Source: an uncultured Clostridia bacterium (GTDB lineage Bacteria > Bacillota > Clostridia > TANB77 > CAG-508). Taken from it: a DNA stretch of 64,000 bases. The notes below the pieces were generated by a model, which ran no database searches, had not been told where the DNA came from, and saw only the letters and a program-made list of their open reading frames with translations. This document shows positions 51,892 to 61,479 of this stretch, piece by piece. Numbering within the stretch: position 1 is the stretch's first letter; every line of letters starts with the position of its first letter. A program made the translations under genes and the position numbers. The DNA is taken from the NCBI GenBank assembly GCA_934133165.1, contig CAKPAW010000001.1, positions 1 through 64,000 on the forward strand. Reading direction: 5' to 3'.

Positions 51892-54792
51892 TTATCTTTT
51901 AACTTCTTCCATAACGTATACTTCTATAATATCTCCTTCTTTTAAGTCATTGTAATTTTCAATTTGCATACCGCATTCATATCCTTTTGCAACTTCTTTT
52001 ACGTCATCTTTGAAACGTTTTAAGTTTGCAAGTTTTCCTTCGTGAATAACAACATTTTCACGTAATACTCTTACGCCAGCATTTCTTTCAATTTTTCCTT
52101 CTAATACATATGCTCCTGCTATTGTTCCCACATTTGAAACTTTAAATACTTGTCTTACTTCAACATTACCAATAACTTTTTCTTCATAAATTGGATCAAG
52201 CATACCTTTCATTGCTGCTTTAACATCATCTATTGCTTGGTATATAACTGAATATTGTTTTATTTCAACTTCTTCTTTTTCAGCTGCTTGTTTTGCAGTT
52301 GCAACTGGTCTTACATTAAATGCAATTATAATAGCATTTGAAACTTTTGCTAAAGTTACATCAGATTCTGTAACAGCACCTGCTGCACTGTGTATAACTC
52401 TTACTCTTACTTCTTCATCAGATAATTTTTCTAAAGATTGTTTTATTGCTTCTGCACTACCTTGTACATCTGCTTTAACTATAATATTTAATTGTTTTAG
52501 TTTTCCTTCTTCCATTTGGCTAAATAAATTGTCTAAAGTAACTGGTGCCATTTGATTTATAGATTTTTCTCTTTGTGCACGTTTTCTTCTTTCTATTAAG
52601 TGTTTTGCCATTTTTTCATCTTTAACTTCATAGAATACTTCTCCAGATTCTGGAACTTCTGTTAATCCCATTATTTCAACTGGTGTAGATGGTCCAGCTT
52701 TTTTTACTTTTTGACCTTTATCATTTTTCATTGCTCTAATTCTACCAATTGAAGAACCTACAACTATTGTATCTCCAACATCTAGTGTTCCTCTTTGTAC
52801 TAACATTGAAGCAATTGGTCCTTTTGATTTATCTAGTCTTGCTTCTATAACTGCACCTTTAGCTTGTTTGTTAGGATTTGCTTTTAATTCTAATACGTCT
52901 GCTTGTAATAATACCATTTCTAATAATTCGTCTATGTTTATATGTTTTTTAGCTGAGATAGGTACATAAATTGTATCTCCACCCCATTCTTCTGGTACTA
53001 ATTCATATTTCATTAATTCTTGTTTTACTTTGTCTACATTTGCTTCTGGTAAATCTATTTTGTTTACTGCAACTATAATTGGAATTCCTGCTGCTTTAGC
53101 ATGGTTAATAGCTTCTACTGTTTGTGGCATAACACCATCATTTGCTGCAACTACTAATATTGCAATATCTGTAATTTGAGCACCTCTAGCACGCATACTT
53201 GTAAATGCTTCATGTCCTGGTGTATCTAAGAAAGTAATATCTCTTCCATTAATATTTACCATATAAGCACCTATTGCTTGTGTAATACCTCCCGCTTCTC
53301 CTTCAATTACATTAGTTTTACGGATTGCATCTAGTAGAGATGTTTTACCATGATCTACGTGTCCCATTACAACAACTACTGGTGGTCTTGGTTTTAATTC
53401 ATCTTCTTTATCTTCTGAATCGTCAAATAAGATATCTTCTTCTTTTACTTCTTCTCTCTTTTTAGCTGTTACACCAAACTCTTCTGCTACTAAAAATGCT
53501 GTATCAAAATCTAAATCATTATTTATTGTTGCCATTATTCCAAATCCAAATAGTTTTTTAATAACTTCTGCTGATGTTTTCTTTAACTCTACTGCTAAGT
53601 CTTTAACTGTAATAGATTCTGGAATTGTGATTTCTGTTAATTTGAATATTTTTTGTGTTCTTTCTTCTTGAGTTTTAGCTGATTTCTTCTTATTTCTCTT
53701 TCCTCTTGCTGTTGTTAAATCATAATAATCAAGCATTCCACCCTCTTGGTCATCAAACATATTTGATAGTCTATCTACTTGTTTTAAGTCTTTTAATTTT
53801 CCACCATCAAATTCTTCATTAAATCTTCCGCCTTTTTTATTTTTGTTTGCTTTTTGATTTTGATTTTTTTCTTCTTTTCTTTCAAATTTTGCTTTATCAA
53901 TTGCTTTGCTTCCAAAGTCTCTTTGGTTTTCTTTTTCTACAATATCTGTAGCCATTATGTCTTTTATGTTTTTATCAATTCCTCTTTCATCTAATGGTCT
54001 TCTTTCACGATTAAAGTTTCCACCATTTTGATTTCTATTTTGATTATTTCTAAAGCCATTATTTTCACGCTTTTGGAAGCCATTGTTTTCACGTCTTTGG
54101 AATCCACCATTTTCTCTATTTTGGAAATTTCCTCTTTCTCTATTTTGATTATCTCTATTTCTAAAAGATGATTGATTATTATTTCTGTTTTGGAAGCCAT
54201 TTTGATTATTTTTGTAATTTGGGTTTCTGCTTTCTTTATTATATTCTTTAGTTTCTGTTTGTTTTTGTTTAGTTTCTACCATATTTTCTTGTTTTTTTAC
54301 TACGTCCTCTTTCTTTTCTTCTTGTTTAATTTCTTGTTTTACTTCTTTTTTAGTTTCTTCTTTTTTACCAATTCCAAATAATTCACTTACTGTCATTGGT
54401 TTTGTAGGCTTGTTTCTATAAACAATATTATAGTCTGCATTTTTATTTCTTTCTACAAAACCTACTTGTTTATTTTTTTGTTCTTTTTGTTTAACTTCTT
54501 TTTCTTTTTGCTTTTCTTCTTCATCTGTAATTATAACTTCTCTTCTTATAATTACAGGAGCAGATGGTTTCTTTTCTTCTTTTTTCTTTTCGTCTTTCTT
54601 AGTTTCTTCTTTTTTAGTTTCTAATTTCTTTTCTATTTTTTGAAAAGCATTTTTTATTTTTTCAGCTTCTTGTTCTTCTACTCCACTCATATGTGTTTTA
54701 GCTTCAATTCCTAATTCTTTTGCCTTTTCTATTATTTCTTTACTGGTTAAGCCAATCTCTTTTGCTATTTCATGTATTTTTATCTTACCCAA
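51892..54792 (-). CDS. infB: Translation initiation factor IF-2
   Basis: The likely start is TTG 54792, since GGGGGTG sits six bases before it and the product then opens G-K-I-K-I-H-E-I-A-K; an ATG at 54810 is also in frame. The protein has about 966 residues. The N-terminus is long and Lys/Glu-rich, with an Asn/Arg/Gln/Gly-rich stretch (about 190-275) built on repeats such as R-E-N-N-G-F-Q. The GTPase has G-H-V-D-H-G-K-T near 475, then domains II-IV. It overlaps the end of ylxQ. Confidence 0.97.
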   Translation of the reverse strand: MGKIKIHEIAKEIGLTSKEIIEKAKELGIEAKTHMSGVEEQEAEKIKNAFQKIEKKLETKKEETKKDEKKKEEKKPSAPVIIRREVIITDEEEKQKEKEVKQKEQKNKQVGFVERNKNADYNIVYRNKPTKPMTVSELFGIGKKEETKKEVKQEIKQEEKKEDVVKKQENMVETKQKQTETKEYNKESRNPNYKNNQNGFQNRNNNQSSFRNRDNQNRERGNFQNRENGGFQRRENNGFQKRENNGFRNNQNRNQNGGNFNRERRPLDERGIDKNIKDIMATDIVEKENQRDFGSKAIDKAKFERKEEKNQNQKANKNKKGGRFNEEFDGGKLKDLKQVDRLSNMFDDQEGGMLDYYDLTTARGKRNKKKSAKTQEERTQKIFKLTEITIPESITVKDLAVELKKTSAEVIKKLFGFGIMATINNDLDFDTAFLVAEEFGVTAKKREEVKEEDILFDDSEDKEDELKPRPPVVVVMGHVDHGKTSLLDAIRKTNVIEGEAGGITQAIGAYMVNINGRDITFLDTPGHEAFTSMRARGAQITDIAILVVAANDGVMPQTVEAINHAKAAGIPIIVAVNKIDLPEANVDKVKQELMKYELVPEEWGGDTIYVPISAKKHINIDELLEMVLLQADVLELKANPNKQAKGAVIEARLDKSKGPIASMLVQRGTLDVGDTIVVGSSIGRIRAMKNDKGQKVKKAGPSTPVEIMGLTEVPESGEVFYEVKDEKMAKHLIERRKRAQREKSINQMAPVTLDNLFSQMEEGKLKQLNIIVKADVQGSAEAIKQSLEKLSDEEVRVRVIHSAAGAVTESDVTLAKVSNAIIIAFNVRPVATAKQAAEKEEVEIKQYSVIYQAIDDVKAAMKGMLDPIYEEKVIGNVEVRQVFKVSNVGTIAGAYVLEGKIERNAGVRVLRENVVIHEGKLANLKRFKDDVKEVAKGYECGMQIENYNDLKEGDIIEVYVMEEVKR

Positions 54793-55105
54793 TAATTTCA
54801 CCCCCATCAATTTTTTTTAATAGTTCCTTAGCAAAGTTTTCATCTTTTATAACTATTACAGCTTTATTATTTTGTCCTATACTTTTACTTAAATCTTCTA
54901 TTGTTCCGAACATTCTAATTGGTATATCATCATTCTTACATACCAACTCGAAATTTTTCTTTGTTCTATCGCTACAATCTTTAGCAACAATTACAAGTTT
55001 TGCTTTATGTTTTTCTATTGTCTCTTTAGCACTTTCTGTACCAAAGCTTATTTTTCCTGCTCGTCTTGCTAGTCCCAACAGACCATATATTTTATTATCA
55101 ATCAA
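54785..55105 (-). CDS. ylxQ: L7Ae-family RNA-binding protein YlxQ
   Basis: The protein has 106 residues, with G-L-L-G-L-A-R-R-A-G-K-I at 8-19 and A-K-L-V-I-V-A-K-D-C-S near 34. The L7Ae/L30e fold binds kink-turn RNA. It is an accessory gene of the nusA operon between ylxR and infB. The physiological RNA target is unsettled. Confidence 0.92.
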   Translation of the reverse strand: MIDNKIYGLLGLARRAGKISFGTESAKETIEKHKAKLVIVAKDCSDRTKKNFELVCKNDDIPIRMFGTIEDLSKSIGQNNKAVIVIKDENFAKELLKKIDGGEIIG

Positions 55106-55131
55106 TTATTTCACCTCTTAAAAAGTACTTT

Positions 55132-55395
55132 CTATTTTAGAGTATTCTTTAATTCTTCATATATTTTAGCATCTATATTTGTTTCAAATGTTCTCTCTAG
55201 TCTTTTGGTTTTTATAGCTTTTTGTAAACATTCTATGTTATCACAAATGTATGCTCCTCTACCATTTGCTTTTCCTGTTCTATCTATAAATATTTGTCCT
55301 TCTTTATTTTTTACAATACGTATTAGTTCTTTTTTTAATTTAATTTCATTACAACCAATACATGTACGTTTTGGCATTTCTTTCACATTAATCAC
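55132..55395 (-). CDS. ylxR: YlxR (DUF448) protein
   Basis: The protein has 87 residues. The signature R-T-C-I-G-C lies near 10 and G-R-G-A-Y-I-C near 45. It is reported in Firmicutes as a nucleoid-associated regulator, possibly affecting RNase P. It lies between nusA and ylxQ in the standard order. Confidence 0.93.
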   Translation of the reverse strand: MINVKEMPKRTCIGCNEIKLKKELIRIVKNKEGQIFIDRTGKANGRGAYICDNIECLQKAIKTKRLERTFETNIDAKIYEELKNTLK

Positions 55396-55443
55396 ACCTT
55401 TATTTTATTGTATTCTAAGACTAGCTGTTTATTCCTAGTACTT

Positions 55444-56607
55444 TTATTCTTCTACTTCTTGTGTTTCTTCTTTTGCTTCAGTTTTTGCCTCTTCACTTTG
55501 CATATTCATTATCATTTCTCTAAATTGACTTTCACTCTTAATATCTATTTTCCAATTTGTAAGTTTTGCTGCTAATCTTGCATTTTGTCCTGCTTTTCCT
55601 ATTGCTAAAGATAATTGGTCATCTGGTACAATTACTTGAGCAAAATGTTCTTCATCTTTAATATCTACTGCCATTACTTGTGCTGGAAGTAATGCTGATG
55701 AAATATAAATTGCTGGATCTTCATTCCATTCTATAACATCTATTTTTTCGCCATTTAACTCATTTATAATATTTTGTATACGAATTCCTTTTTGTCCTAC
55801 ACAAGAACCAACTGGATCTATATTAGGATTTTGTGAATACACTGCTACTTTACATCTTTTTCCTGGATCTCTTGAAACACTTTTTATTTCTATTAGACCT
55901 TCATATATTTCTGGAATCTCAAGTTCAAATAATTTTCTTACAAAATCATTATGTGCTCTTGATATCATAACTTGTGTACTTCCTTTTAGTCCTCTTTCTA
56001 CATCTATAATGCAAGCTCTTATTTTATCATTTACATGATATTTTTCTGTAGGTATTTGTTCTTTTACTGTCATTATTCCTTCTATTCTTCCTAAATCAAC
56101 AACAACTACTCCACCATCTGCTTTTTGAACTATTCCTGAAACTATTTCTCCTTTTCTTTCATTGTATTCGTTGTATAAGAATTCTCTAGATGCTTCTCTT
56201 ATCTTTTGAACAATAACTTGTTTAGCTGTTCCTGCTGCAATTCTACCAAAGTTTTTTGGCACTAATTCTTGCTCATAAACATCTCCAACTTTATATTTTT
56301 TGTCTATTGTTTTTGCTTCTTCTAATGACATTTGTGTCTTTTCGTTTTCTACTTCTTCAACTATTTCTTTTTGCATATAAACATGAATTTCGCCTGTTTC
56401 TTTGTCCATTGTAATTTTTACATTTTCGTCTTCACAATCATAGTTTTTCTTATACGCTGTAACTAATGCTGTTTCAATAGCTTCTAGTAAGTAATCCTTT
56501 TGAATACCACTTTCTTTTTCTAATTCCTCCATTGCTAAAATTAAATTTGTGCTATCAATTGCTGGTTCATTTCCTCTTTTTTCTTTCTTCTTCATTTTTT
56601 GAATCAT
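55444..56607 (-). CDS. nusA: Transcription termination/antitermination factor NusA
   Basis: The protein has 387 residues: N-terminal domain, S1 domain (about 148-215), two KH domains (V-G-S-C-V-G-Q-K-G-I near 268 and A-I-G-K-A-G-Q-N-A-R near 336), and an acidic tail. It lacks the extra C-terminal repeats of Gram-negative NusA. The start has AAGGA spaced five bases upstream, and a second ATG 12 bases on is possible. Confidence 0.97.
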   Translation of the reverse strand: MIQKMKKKEKRGNEPAIDSTNLILAMEELEKESGIQKDYLLEAIETALVTAYKKNYDCEDENVKITMDKETGEIHVYMQKEIVEEVENEKTQMSLEEAKTIDKKYKVGDVYEQELVPKNFGRIAAGTAKQVIVQKIREASREFLYNEYNERKGEIVSGIVQKADGGVVVVDLGRIEGIMTVKEQIPTEKYHVNDKIRACIIDVERGLKGSTQVMISRAHNDFVRKLFELEIPEIYEGLIEIKSVSRDPGKRCKVAVYSQNPNIDPVGSCVGQKGIRIQNIINELNGEKIDVIEWNEDPAIYISSALLPAQVMAVDIKDEEHFAQVIVPDDQLSLAIGKAGQNARLAAKLTNWKIDIKSESQFREMIMNMQSEEAKTEAKEETQEVEE

Positions 56608-56732
56608 TCCTTTCCTTACTTTTATATTTTAATTTTTAAATTGTTACATTTTAATTTTTTTATAATTTAAGATTTTCATCAATAAATTTCATTTTTTGTT
56701 ATTAGTTATTTTTATTAATTATTTTATGTATA

Positions 56733-57194
56733 TTACCAATTAAATTTTAATTTCATTAATGATATATTTTTTCTTTCTATTTCTATTTTTTCTTCGTTTT
56801 CTTCTAAAACAAGTATTATTTTTTCTTCATTATAATCTTCTAAAGTTCCTACAAATTCTTTTTGTTTTTCTATAGGTTTAAATAGTTTTACTTCTATTTC
56901 TTTTCCTATTGAATCTTTTAGATGTTCATCTTTTCTTAATACTCTTTCAATTCCTGGTGATGAAACTTCTAAAAAATACATTTCCTTTATAAAGTCTTTT
57001 TCATCTAATAATGGGTTTATTTCATTGCTTACTTTTTCACAATCGTTTAAGTCTATTCCATCTTCTTTATCAATAAACACCCTTAAAAAATAATCTTTTC
57101 CTTCTTTTGCGTATTGTACATCATAAAGTTCATAACCTAATCCTTGAATTTTTTCTTTAATTAAGCTTTCTACTTTTTCTTCGATACTCGCCAA
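56733..57194 (-). CDS. rimP: Ribosome maturation factor RimP
   Basis: The protein has 153 residues. Motifs are G-Y-E-L-Y-D-V-Q-Y near 19, L-R-V-F-I-D-K near 36, and L-E-V-S-S-P-G-I-E-R near 76. It aids 30S assembly. It is the first gene of the nusA operon, behind a GAGCGGAA/TTCCGCTC hairpin (57220-57246). Confidence 0.95.
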   Translation of the reverse strand: MASIEEKVESLIKEKIQGLGYELYDVQYAKEGKDYFLRVFIDKEDGIDLNDCEKVSNEINPLLDEKDFIKEMYFLEVSSPGIERVLRKDEHLKDSIGKEIEVKLFKPIEKQKEFVGTLEDYNEEKIILVLEENEEKIEIERKNISLMKLKFNW

Positions 57195-57347
57195 AGCTTT
57201 TCCTCCTTATCATACAAGTAAAGAGCGGAATTTGTTTCCGCTCTTTGCTAATTCATTTTGTTTACATGATTAGTATACACTATTTTGCCTTAAAATACAA
57301 GTGTTTTGGTAAATTTTCTTGATTTTTTATAAGATTTTTTGCAAAAT

Positions 57348-57376
57348 AAAAAAGCCTAGTTAAACTAGGTCTTTTT
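57348..57376 (-). terminator. Terminator after rplQ
   Basis: AAAGCCTAGTT pairs with AACTAGGTCTTTTT. It marks the end of the ribosomal protein superoperon. Confidence 0.85.
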
Positions 57377-57388
57377 ATTGGTTATTTA

Positions 57389-57913
57389 TTAAACTAATTG
57401 TAAAATTACAACTTCTGCTGCATCTCCTCTACGTGGTCCAGCTTTGATTATACGTGTATAACCACCAACTCTACCTTCGTATTTTGTAGCAATTTCACCA
57501 AATAATTTTGCTGGTAAATCAATGTTGTTTCCATTTTCATCTTTTACCTTATTTAGCATTCTCATCATTTTTCTTCTTGCATTTAATCTACTTGGCATAT
57601 CTTTTTGTCTTTTTTCTATTTTTTCTTCTTTTACAACTTTTAAATATTCTTTACCATTTTTACTTTTTACAAGTTCTGTTTCTTTATTTCCTTTGCTATC
57701 TAATTTTGCTTTTACAACTTTAACGTCTACCATTTCAAAATTATCTTTTTCTTTTATTGCTAAGGAAATAATGCTATCAGCCATTGATTTAATTTCTTTG
57801 GCTCTTGCTTCTGTGGTTTCAATTTTTCCATGTAAAATTAAGTCTGTTAAACCAGTTTTTAACATTGCTTTACGAATATCAGTTGTTCTACCTAATTTTC
57901 TATTTGTTGCCAC
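57389..57913 (-). CDS. rplQ: Large-subunit ribosomal protein L17 with an internal insertion
   Basis: The protein has 174 residues against about 115-120 normally. The N-terminal half (R-K-L-G-R-T; A-M-L-K-T-G-L) and the C-terminal half (G-G-Y-T-R-I; R-R-G-D-A-A-E) are standard. Between them, about 55-105, is a Lys/Glu-rich insert. L17 lies at the exit side of the 50S subunit. It follows rpoA after 23 bases. Confidence 0.97.
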   Translation of the reverse strand: MATNRKLGRTTDIRKAMLKTGLTDLILHGKIETTEARAKEIKSMADSIISLAIKEKDNFEMVDVKVVKAKLDSKGNKETELVKSKNGKEYLKVVKEEKIEKRQKDMPSRLNARRKMMRMLNKVKDENGNNIDLPAKLFGEIATKYEGRVGGYTRIIKAGPRRGDAAEVVILQLV

Positions 57914-57936
57914 TGTATTTTCCTCCTCTTTCTATT

Positions 57937-58884
57937 CTATTCTTCTTCTTGAGCAAAATCAAGTCCTAATGAACGTAATTTAAATGTTACTTCATCTAAT
58001 GATTTTTTACCTAAATTTCTAACTTTCATCATTTCTGATTCTGTCATATTTGTAATATCTTCTACTGTTGAAATACCAGCTCTCTTTAGACAATTAAATG
58101 ATCTTACAGATAACTCTAAATCTTCAATTGACATTTCTAGAACTTTTTCTTTCTTATCTTCTTCTTTCTCTATCATTACTTGTGTATTTTTAGCAGTTTC
58201 AGATAAGTCTATGAATAATTCTAAGTGACTTGTCATAACTTTAGCAGCTAAGCTTAATGCTTCATATGGTGCTAAACTTCCGTCTGTCCATAATTCAATT
58301 GTTAATTTATCAAAATCTATATTTTGACCAACTCTTGTATTTTCTACTGCATAATTTACTTTTTTAACTGGTGTAAATATAGAATCTATTGGTAATACAC
58401 CTAAAGGTTGATTATCTTTCTTATTTTTTTCTGCTGAATTGTATCCTCTACCCATTTCAACAGTCATTTCCATTTGAAGATGTGCTCCTTCAGATAAAGT
58501 TGCTATATGTAATTCTGGATTTAATACTTCTACACCATCATCTGTAATAATATCGCCAGCAGTTACTTCTCCTTCACCTTTAACATCTATACGGATTGTT
58601 TTTTCTTCATTTTCATGAAGTTTTAATCTTACCATTTTTAAATTAACTATAATTTCTGGTACATCTTCTACAACATTTGCTATTGTAGAAAACTCATGTA
58701 CTACACCTTCAATTTTTACACTTGTTATTGCAGCTCCTGGTAATGAAGAAAGTAGGATTCTTCTTAATGAGTTTCCTATTGTTACTCCATAACCACGCTC
58801 TAATGGTTCACAAACAAATTTTGCATAATTTGTTTCATTGTCTATTTCTAAGCATTTAATATTTGGCCTTTCAAATTCTATCAT
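57937..58884 (-). CDS. rpoA: RNA polymerase subunit alpha
   Basis: The protein has 315 residues: dimerisation domain (G-N-S-L-R-R-I-L-L-S-S-L-P-G near 36) and C-terminal domain with L-S-V-R-S-F-N-C-L-K near 250 and R-N-L-G-K-K-S-L-D-E-V near 288. Normal length for Firmicutes. Confidence 0.98.
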   Translation of the reverse strand: MIEFERPNIKCLEIDNETNYAKFVCEPLERGYGVTIGNSLRRILLSSLPGAAITSVKIEGVVHEFSTIANVVEDVPEIIVNLKMVRLKLHENEEKTIRIDVKGEGEVTAGDIITDDGVEVLNPELHIATLSEGAHLQMEMTVEMGRGYNSAEKNKKDNQPLGVLPIDSIFTPVKKVNYAVENTRVGQNIDFDKLTIELWTDGSLAPYEALSLAAKVMTSHLELFIDLSETAKNTQVMIEKEEDKKEKVLEMSIEDLELSVRSFNCLKRAGISTVEDITNMTESEMMKVRNLGKKSLDEVTFKLRSLGLDFAQEEE

Positions 58885-59024
58885 TTTTACCTCCTATTTT
58901 AGAAGTTCTAAGTGCGAGGTTACTATATAAGCCTTTTATTTAAACTTTCCCTAGTACTTTACTTCTTAAAACACAATATATAACTTTTAAAATATTTATA
59001 AAAAAATATTTTATTACTTTTCTA

Positions 59025-59651
59025 TTATTTAGAGTAAAGCTCTACTATTAAATGTTCTTCTACTGGTAGGTCAACATCTTCTCTAGATGCTAATCTTACT
59101 ACTTTACCACTTAATTTTTCTACATCTTTTTCTAACCATTCTGGAACAGGTCTTGCAGCATTTTCTTCTACATTTAGTTTTATTGTTCCATTATCTTTTC
59201 TATTTTCTCTAACAGAAATTACATCTCCGGCTTTTACTAAGTAAGATGGAATATCAACTTTTTGTCCATTTACTTCAAAAGTTCCGTGTGTTACTAACAT
59301 TCTAGCTTGAGCTCTTGAGCTTCCATATCCTAATCTATATACTATATTGTCTAATCTGCTTTCTAGGATTTGTAGTAAAACTTCACCTGTTTTACCTTTT
59401 GTTTTAGAAGCCATATCAAAATATCTTCTAAATTGCTTTTCGCTTACTCCATAGAATGCTTTTGTTTTTTGTTTTTCTCTTAATTGAGTACCATATTCAG
59501 AAAGTTTCTTCTTTTTTTGTCCATTTTGTCCAGGAGCATAATTTCTTCTTGAAATACTGCATTTATCTGTATAACATCTTGAACCTTTTAAGAATAACTT
59601 TTGTCCTTCTCTACGGCAAATACGGCATTGTTCGTCTTTATATCTTGCCAT
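59025..59651 (-). CDS. rpsD: Small-subunit ribosomal protein S4
   Basis: The protein has 208 residues. It is the zinc-binding form, with C-R-I-C near 9-12 and two more Cys near 26 and 31. The S4 RNA-binding domain starts near 95. It nucleates 30S assembly and represses its own operon in other bacteria. Confidence 0.98.
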   Translation of the reverse strand: MARYKDEQCRICRREGQKLFLKGSRCYTDKCSISRRNYAPGQNGQKKKKLSEYGTQLREKQKTKAFYGVSEKQFRRYFDMASKTKGKTGEVLLQILESRLDNIVYRLGYGSSRAQARMLVTHGTFEVNGQKVDIPSYLVKAGDVISVRENRKDNGTIKLNVEENAARPVPEWLEKDVEKLSGKVVRLASREDVDLPVEEHLIVELYSK

Positions 59652-59779
59652 TTCTATATTTCCTCCTTTAATTTATGTAGGGGACACATCTTTACCTTCC
59701 GCCATCTCACTAGGGACAAGATATGTCCCACTCTTATGAATTAATGATGTCAGTTTTTTAATGTTCTCCTTTTTTATTT

Positions 59780-60178
59780 TTATACTCTACGTCTTTTTGG
59801 TGGTCTACAACCATTGTGTGGAATTGGTGTAACATCTTTAATGCTACTAATTTCTAATCCAGCTGCTTGTAATGAACGGATTGCTGCTTCACGTCCTGAA
59901 CCAGGTCCTTTTACAAATACTTCAACTGATTTTAAACCATGTTCCATTGCTGCTTTAGCAGCTGTTTCTGCAGCTTCTCCAGCTGCAAATGGTGTACTTT
60001 TTCTAGAACCTTTGAATCCTAATTCTCCGGCACTTGCCCAAGAAATTGCATTTCCTTGAACATCAGTAATTGTAACTATTGTATTGTTAAAGCTAGAATG
60101 AATATGAGCCATACCTTTTTCGATATTTTTTCTATCTCTTCTTCTAGTTGTTGTTCTTTTTGTTACAGGCTTTGCCAT
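59780..60178 (-). CDS. rpsK: Small-subunit ribosomal protein S11
   Basis: The protein has 132 residues, with H-I-H-S-S-F-N-N-T-I-V-T near 25, K-G-P-G-S-G-R-E-A near 89 and T-P-I-P-H-N-G-C-R-P-P near 117. The start follows AAGGAGG. Confidence 0.98.
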   Translation of the reverse strand: MAKPVTKRTTTRRRDRKNIEKGMAHIHSSFNNTIVTITDVQGNAISWASAGELGFKGSRKSTPFAAGEAAETAAKAAMEHGLKSVEVFVKGPGSGREAAIRSLQAAGLEISSIKDVTPIPHNGCRPPKRRRV

Positions 60179-60304
60179 TTGTTTTACCTCCTTATTATAT
60201 GTCAGGGGACACTTTCCTTATCTCTTTGACACTCTCACTTGGTTTAGGATTGTTCCTTTTCCTTGTGAATTAGTGTTCAAATAGCTATGGTGTTCTCCTT
60301 GCTA

Positions 60305-60670
60305 TTATTTCTTGCTTTTACTTACTAATTTTCTTGGTCCTTTTCTTGTACGAGCATTAGTTTTTGTTCTTTGTCCTCTTACTGGAAGACCTCTTCTATG
60401 TCTTAATCCTCTATAACAACCAATTTCTGTAAGTCTTTTAATGTTTAAAGCAACTTCTCTTCTTAAGTCTCCTTCAACTGTCATTCCTTCCATTGCTTTT
60501 CTTATTGCTTGTTCTTGCTCTGCTGTTAAATCTTTAACTCTTGTATCTGGATTTACACCAGCATCTTTTAATATTTTTTGAGAAGTTGATAGTCCTATAC
60601 CATATATATATGTAAGTCCTATTTCTACTCTTTTTTCTCTAGGTAAATCTACTCCTGCTATACGAGCCAT
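60305..60670 (-). CDS. rpsM: Small-subunit ribosomal protein S13
   Basis: The protein has 121 residues, opening M-A-R-I-A-G-V-D-L-P, with G-L-R-H-R-R-G-L-P-V-R-G-Q-R near 92. The basic tail contacts the P site. The start follows GGAGGTGC. The gap to rpmJ (60671-60870) has a GATTC/GAATC hairpin and no gene. Confidence 0.98.
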   Translation of the reverse strand: MARIAGVDLPREKRVEIGLTYIYGIGLSTSQKILKDAGVNPDTRVKDLTAEQEQAIRKAMEGMTVEGDLRREVALNIKRLTEIGCYRGLRHRRGLPVRGQRTKTNARTRKGPRKLVSKSKK

Positions 60671-60870
60671 ACTTTTTTAGCACCTCCATGTTTTATTTTT
60701 ATAATTATTATAGTTTGTCTATCTTAGAAGTATAAAGGTGAAATGCATTGGAAAGGTCCAATCTTTATTCTCCTTATAGACATGTATAAAAACATAAATT
60801 GGATTTTATAGATTCTAAATTGAATCTACAGCCGCCTCTAATTTATGTTAGTATCAGTTTTGGTATACAA

Positions 60871-60984
60871 TTAACCTTGTCTTTGTTTGTGTTTTGGATT
60901 TTCACAAATTACCCTAATAACACCTTTTCTTTTAATAATTTTGCATTTTTCGCAAATTTTCTTTACTGATGGTCTTACTTTCAT
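60871..60984 (-). CDS. rpmJ: Large-subunit ribosomal protein L36
   Basis: This is a 37-residue protein, opening M-K-V-R-P-S-V-K-K-I-C, with the zinc ligands C-E-K-C and later C and H, and ending K-Q-R-Q-G. The ribosome binding site is AGGAGGTG. Order infA-rpmJ-rpsM is standard. Confidence 0.97.
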   Translation of the reverse strand: MKVRPSVKKICEKCKIIKRKGVIRVICENPKHKQRQG

Positions 60985-61031
60985 TCTTAACCACACCTCC
61001 TGCAATTTTGATTATCTTTATAACCTAATTA

Positions 61032-61148
61032 AAATTATGTAATACATAATATATGATGTGTAATGGTCAGATGTATAAGATATCAGGCTAAATGAGATTT
61101 ATACACCTCACCAAAGCACCTCATAACTTATTTTGTATTACATAATTT
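61032..61148. repeat. 117-bp element with 15-bp terminal inverted repeats
   Basis: AAATTATGTAATACA (61032-61046) and its perfect complement (61134-61148) bound a non-coding stretch between rpmJ and infA. The interior has ACACCTCACC and CACCTCATAAC words. It may be a MITE-like insertion or a long-range hairpin in the transcript. Confidence 0.65.
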
Positions 61149-61160
61149 TTTTAACTTAAT

Positions 61161-61379
61161 TTATTTTGCTCTCCAAGTAATACGTCCTCTTGTTAAGTCA
61201 TATGGTGAAAGTTCTACTTTTACTTTGTCTCCTGGTAAAATTTTAATATAATTCATTCTTAATTTACCAGAAATGTGAGCTAATATTTGATGTCCATTTT
61301 CAAGTTCTACTTTGAAGTTTGTATTTGGTAGTGTTTCTACTACTGTTCCTTCTATTTCAATAACATCCTCTTTTGCCAT
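61161..61379 (-). CDS. infA: Translation initiation factor IF-1
   Basis: The start is ATG 61379, behind TTGGAGG. The protein has 72 residues of the S1/OB fold, with G-T-V-V-E-T-L-P-N-T-N-F near 10 and R-M-N-Y-I-K-I-L-P-G-D near 41. Confidence 0.97.
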   Translation of the reverse strand: MAKEDVIEIEGTVVETLPNTNFKVELENGHQILAHISGKLRMNYIKILPGDKVKVELSPYDLTRGRITWRAK

Positions 61380-61479
61380 TTTTTCCTCCAATTTTCTATG
61401 ATTTTGTATAATAAAAATCAAATTTTGTCACATAATTTTCCAATTATGCATATAATAGCTAATATAGTATATAATACTT

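Noticed and set aside
57220..57246. GAGCGGAA/TTCCGCTC hairpin as a terminator before rimP
   Set aside because: It lacks a proper T run in the direction of rimP; kept only as a leader hairpin in the rimP note.
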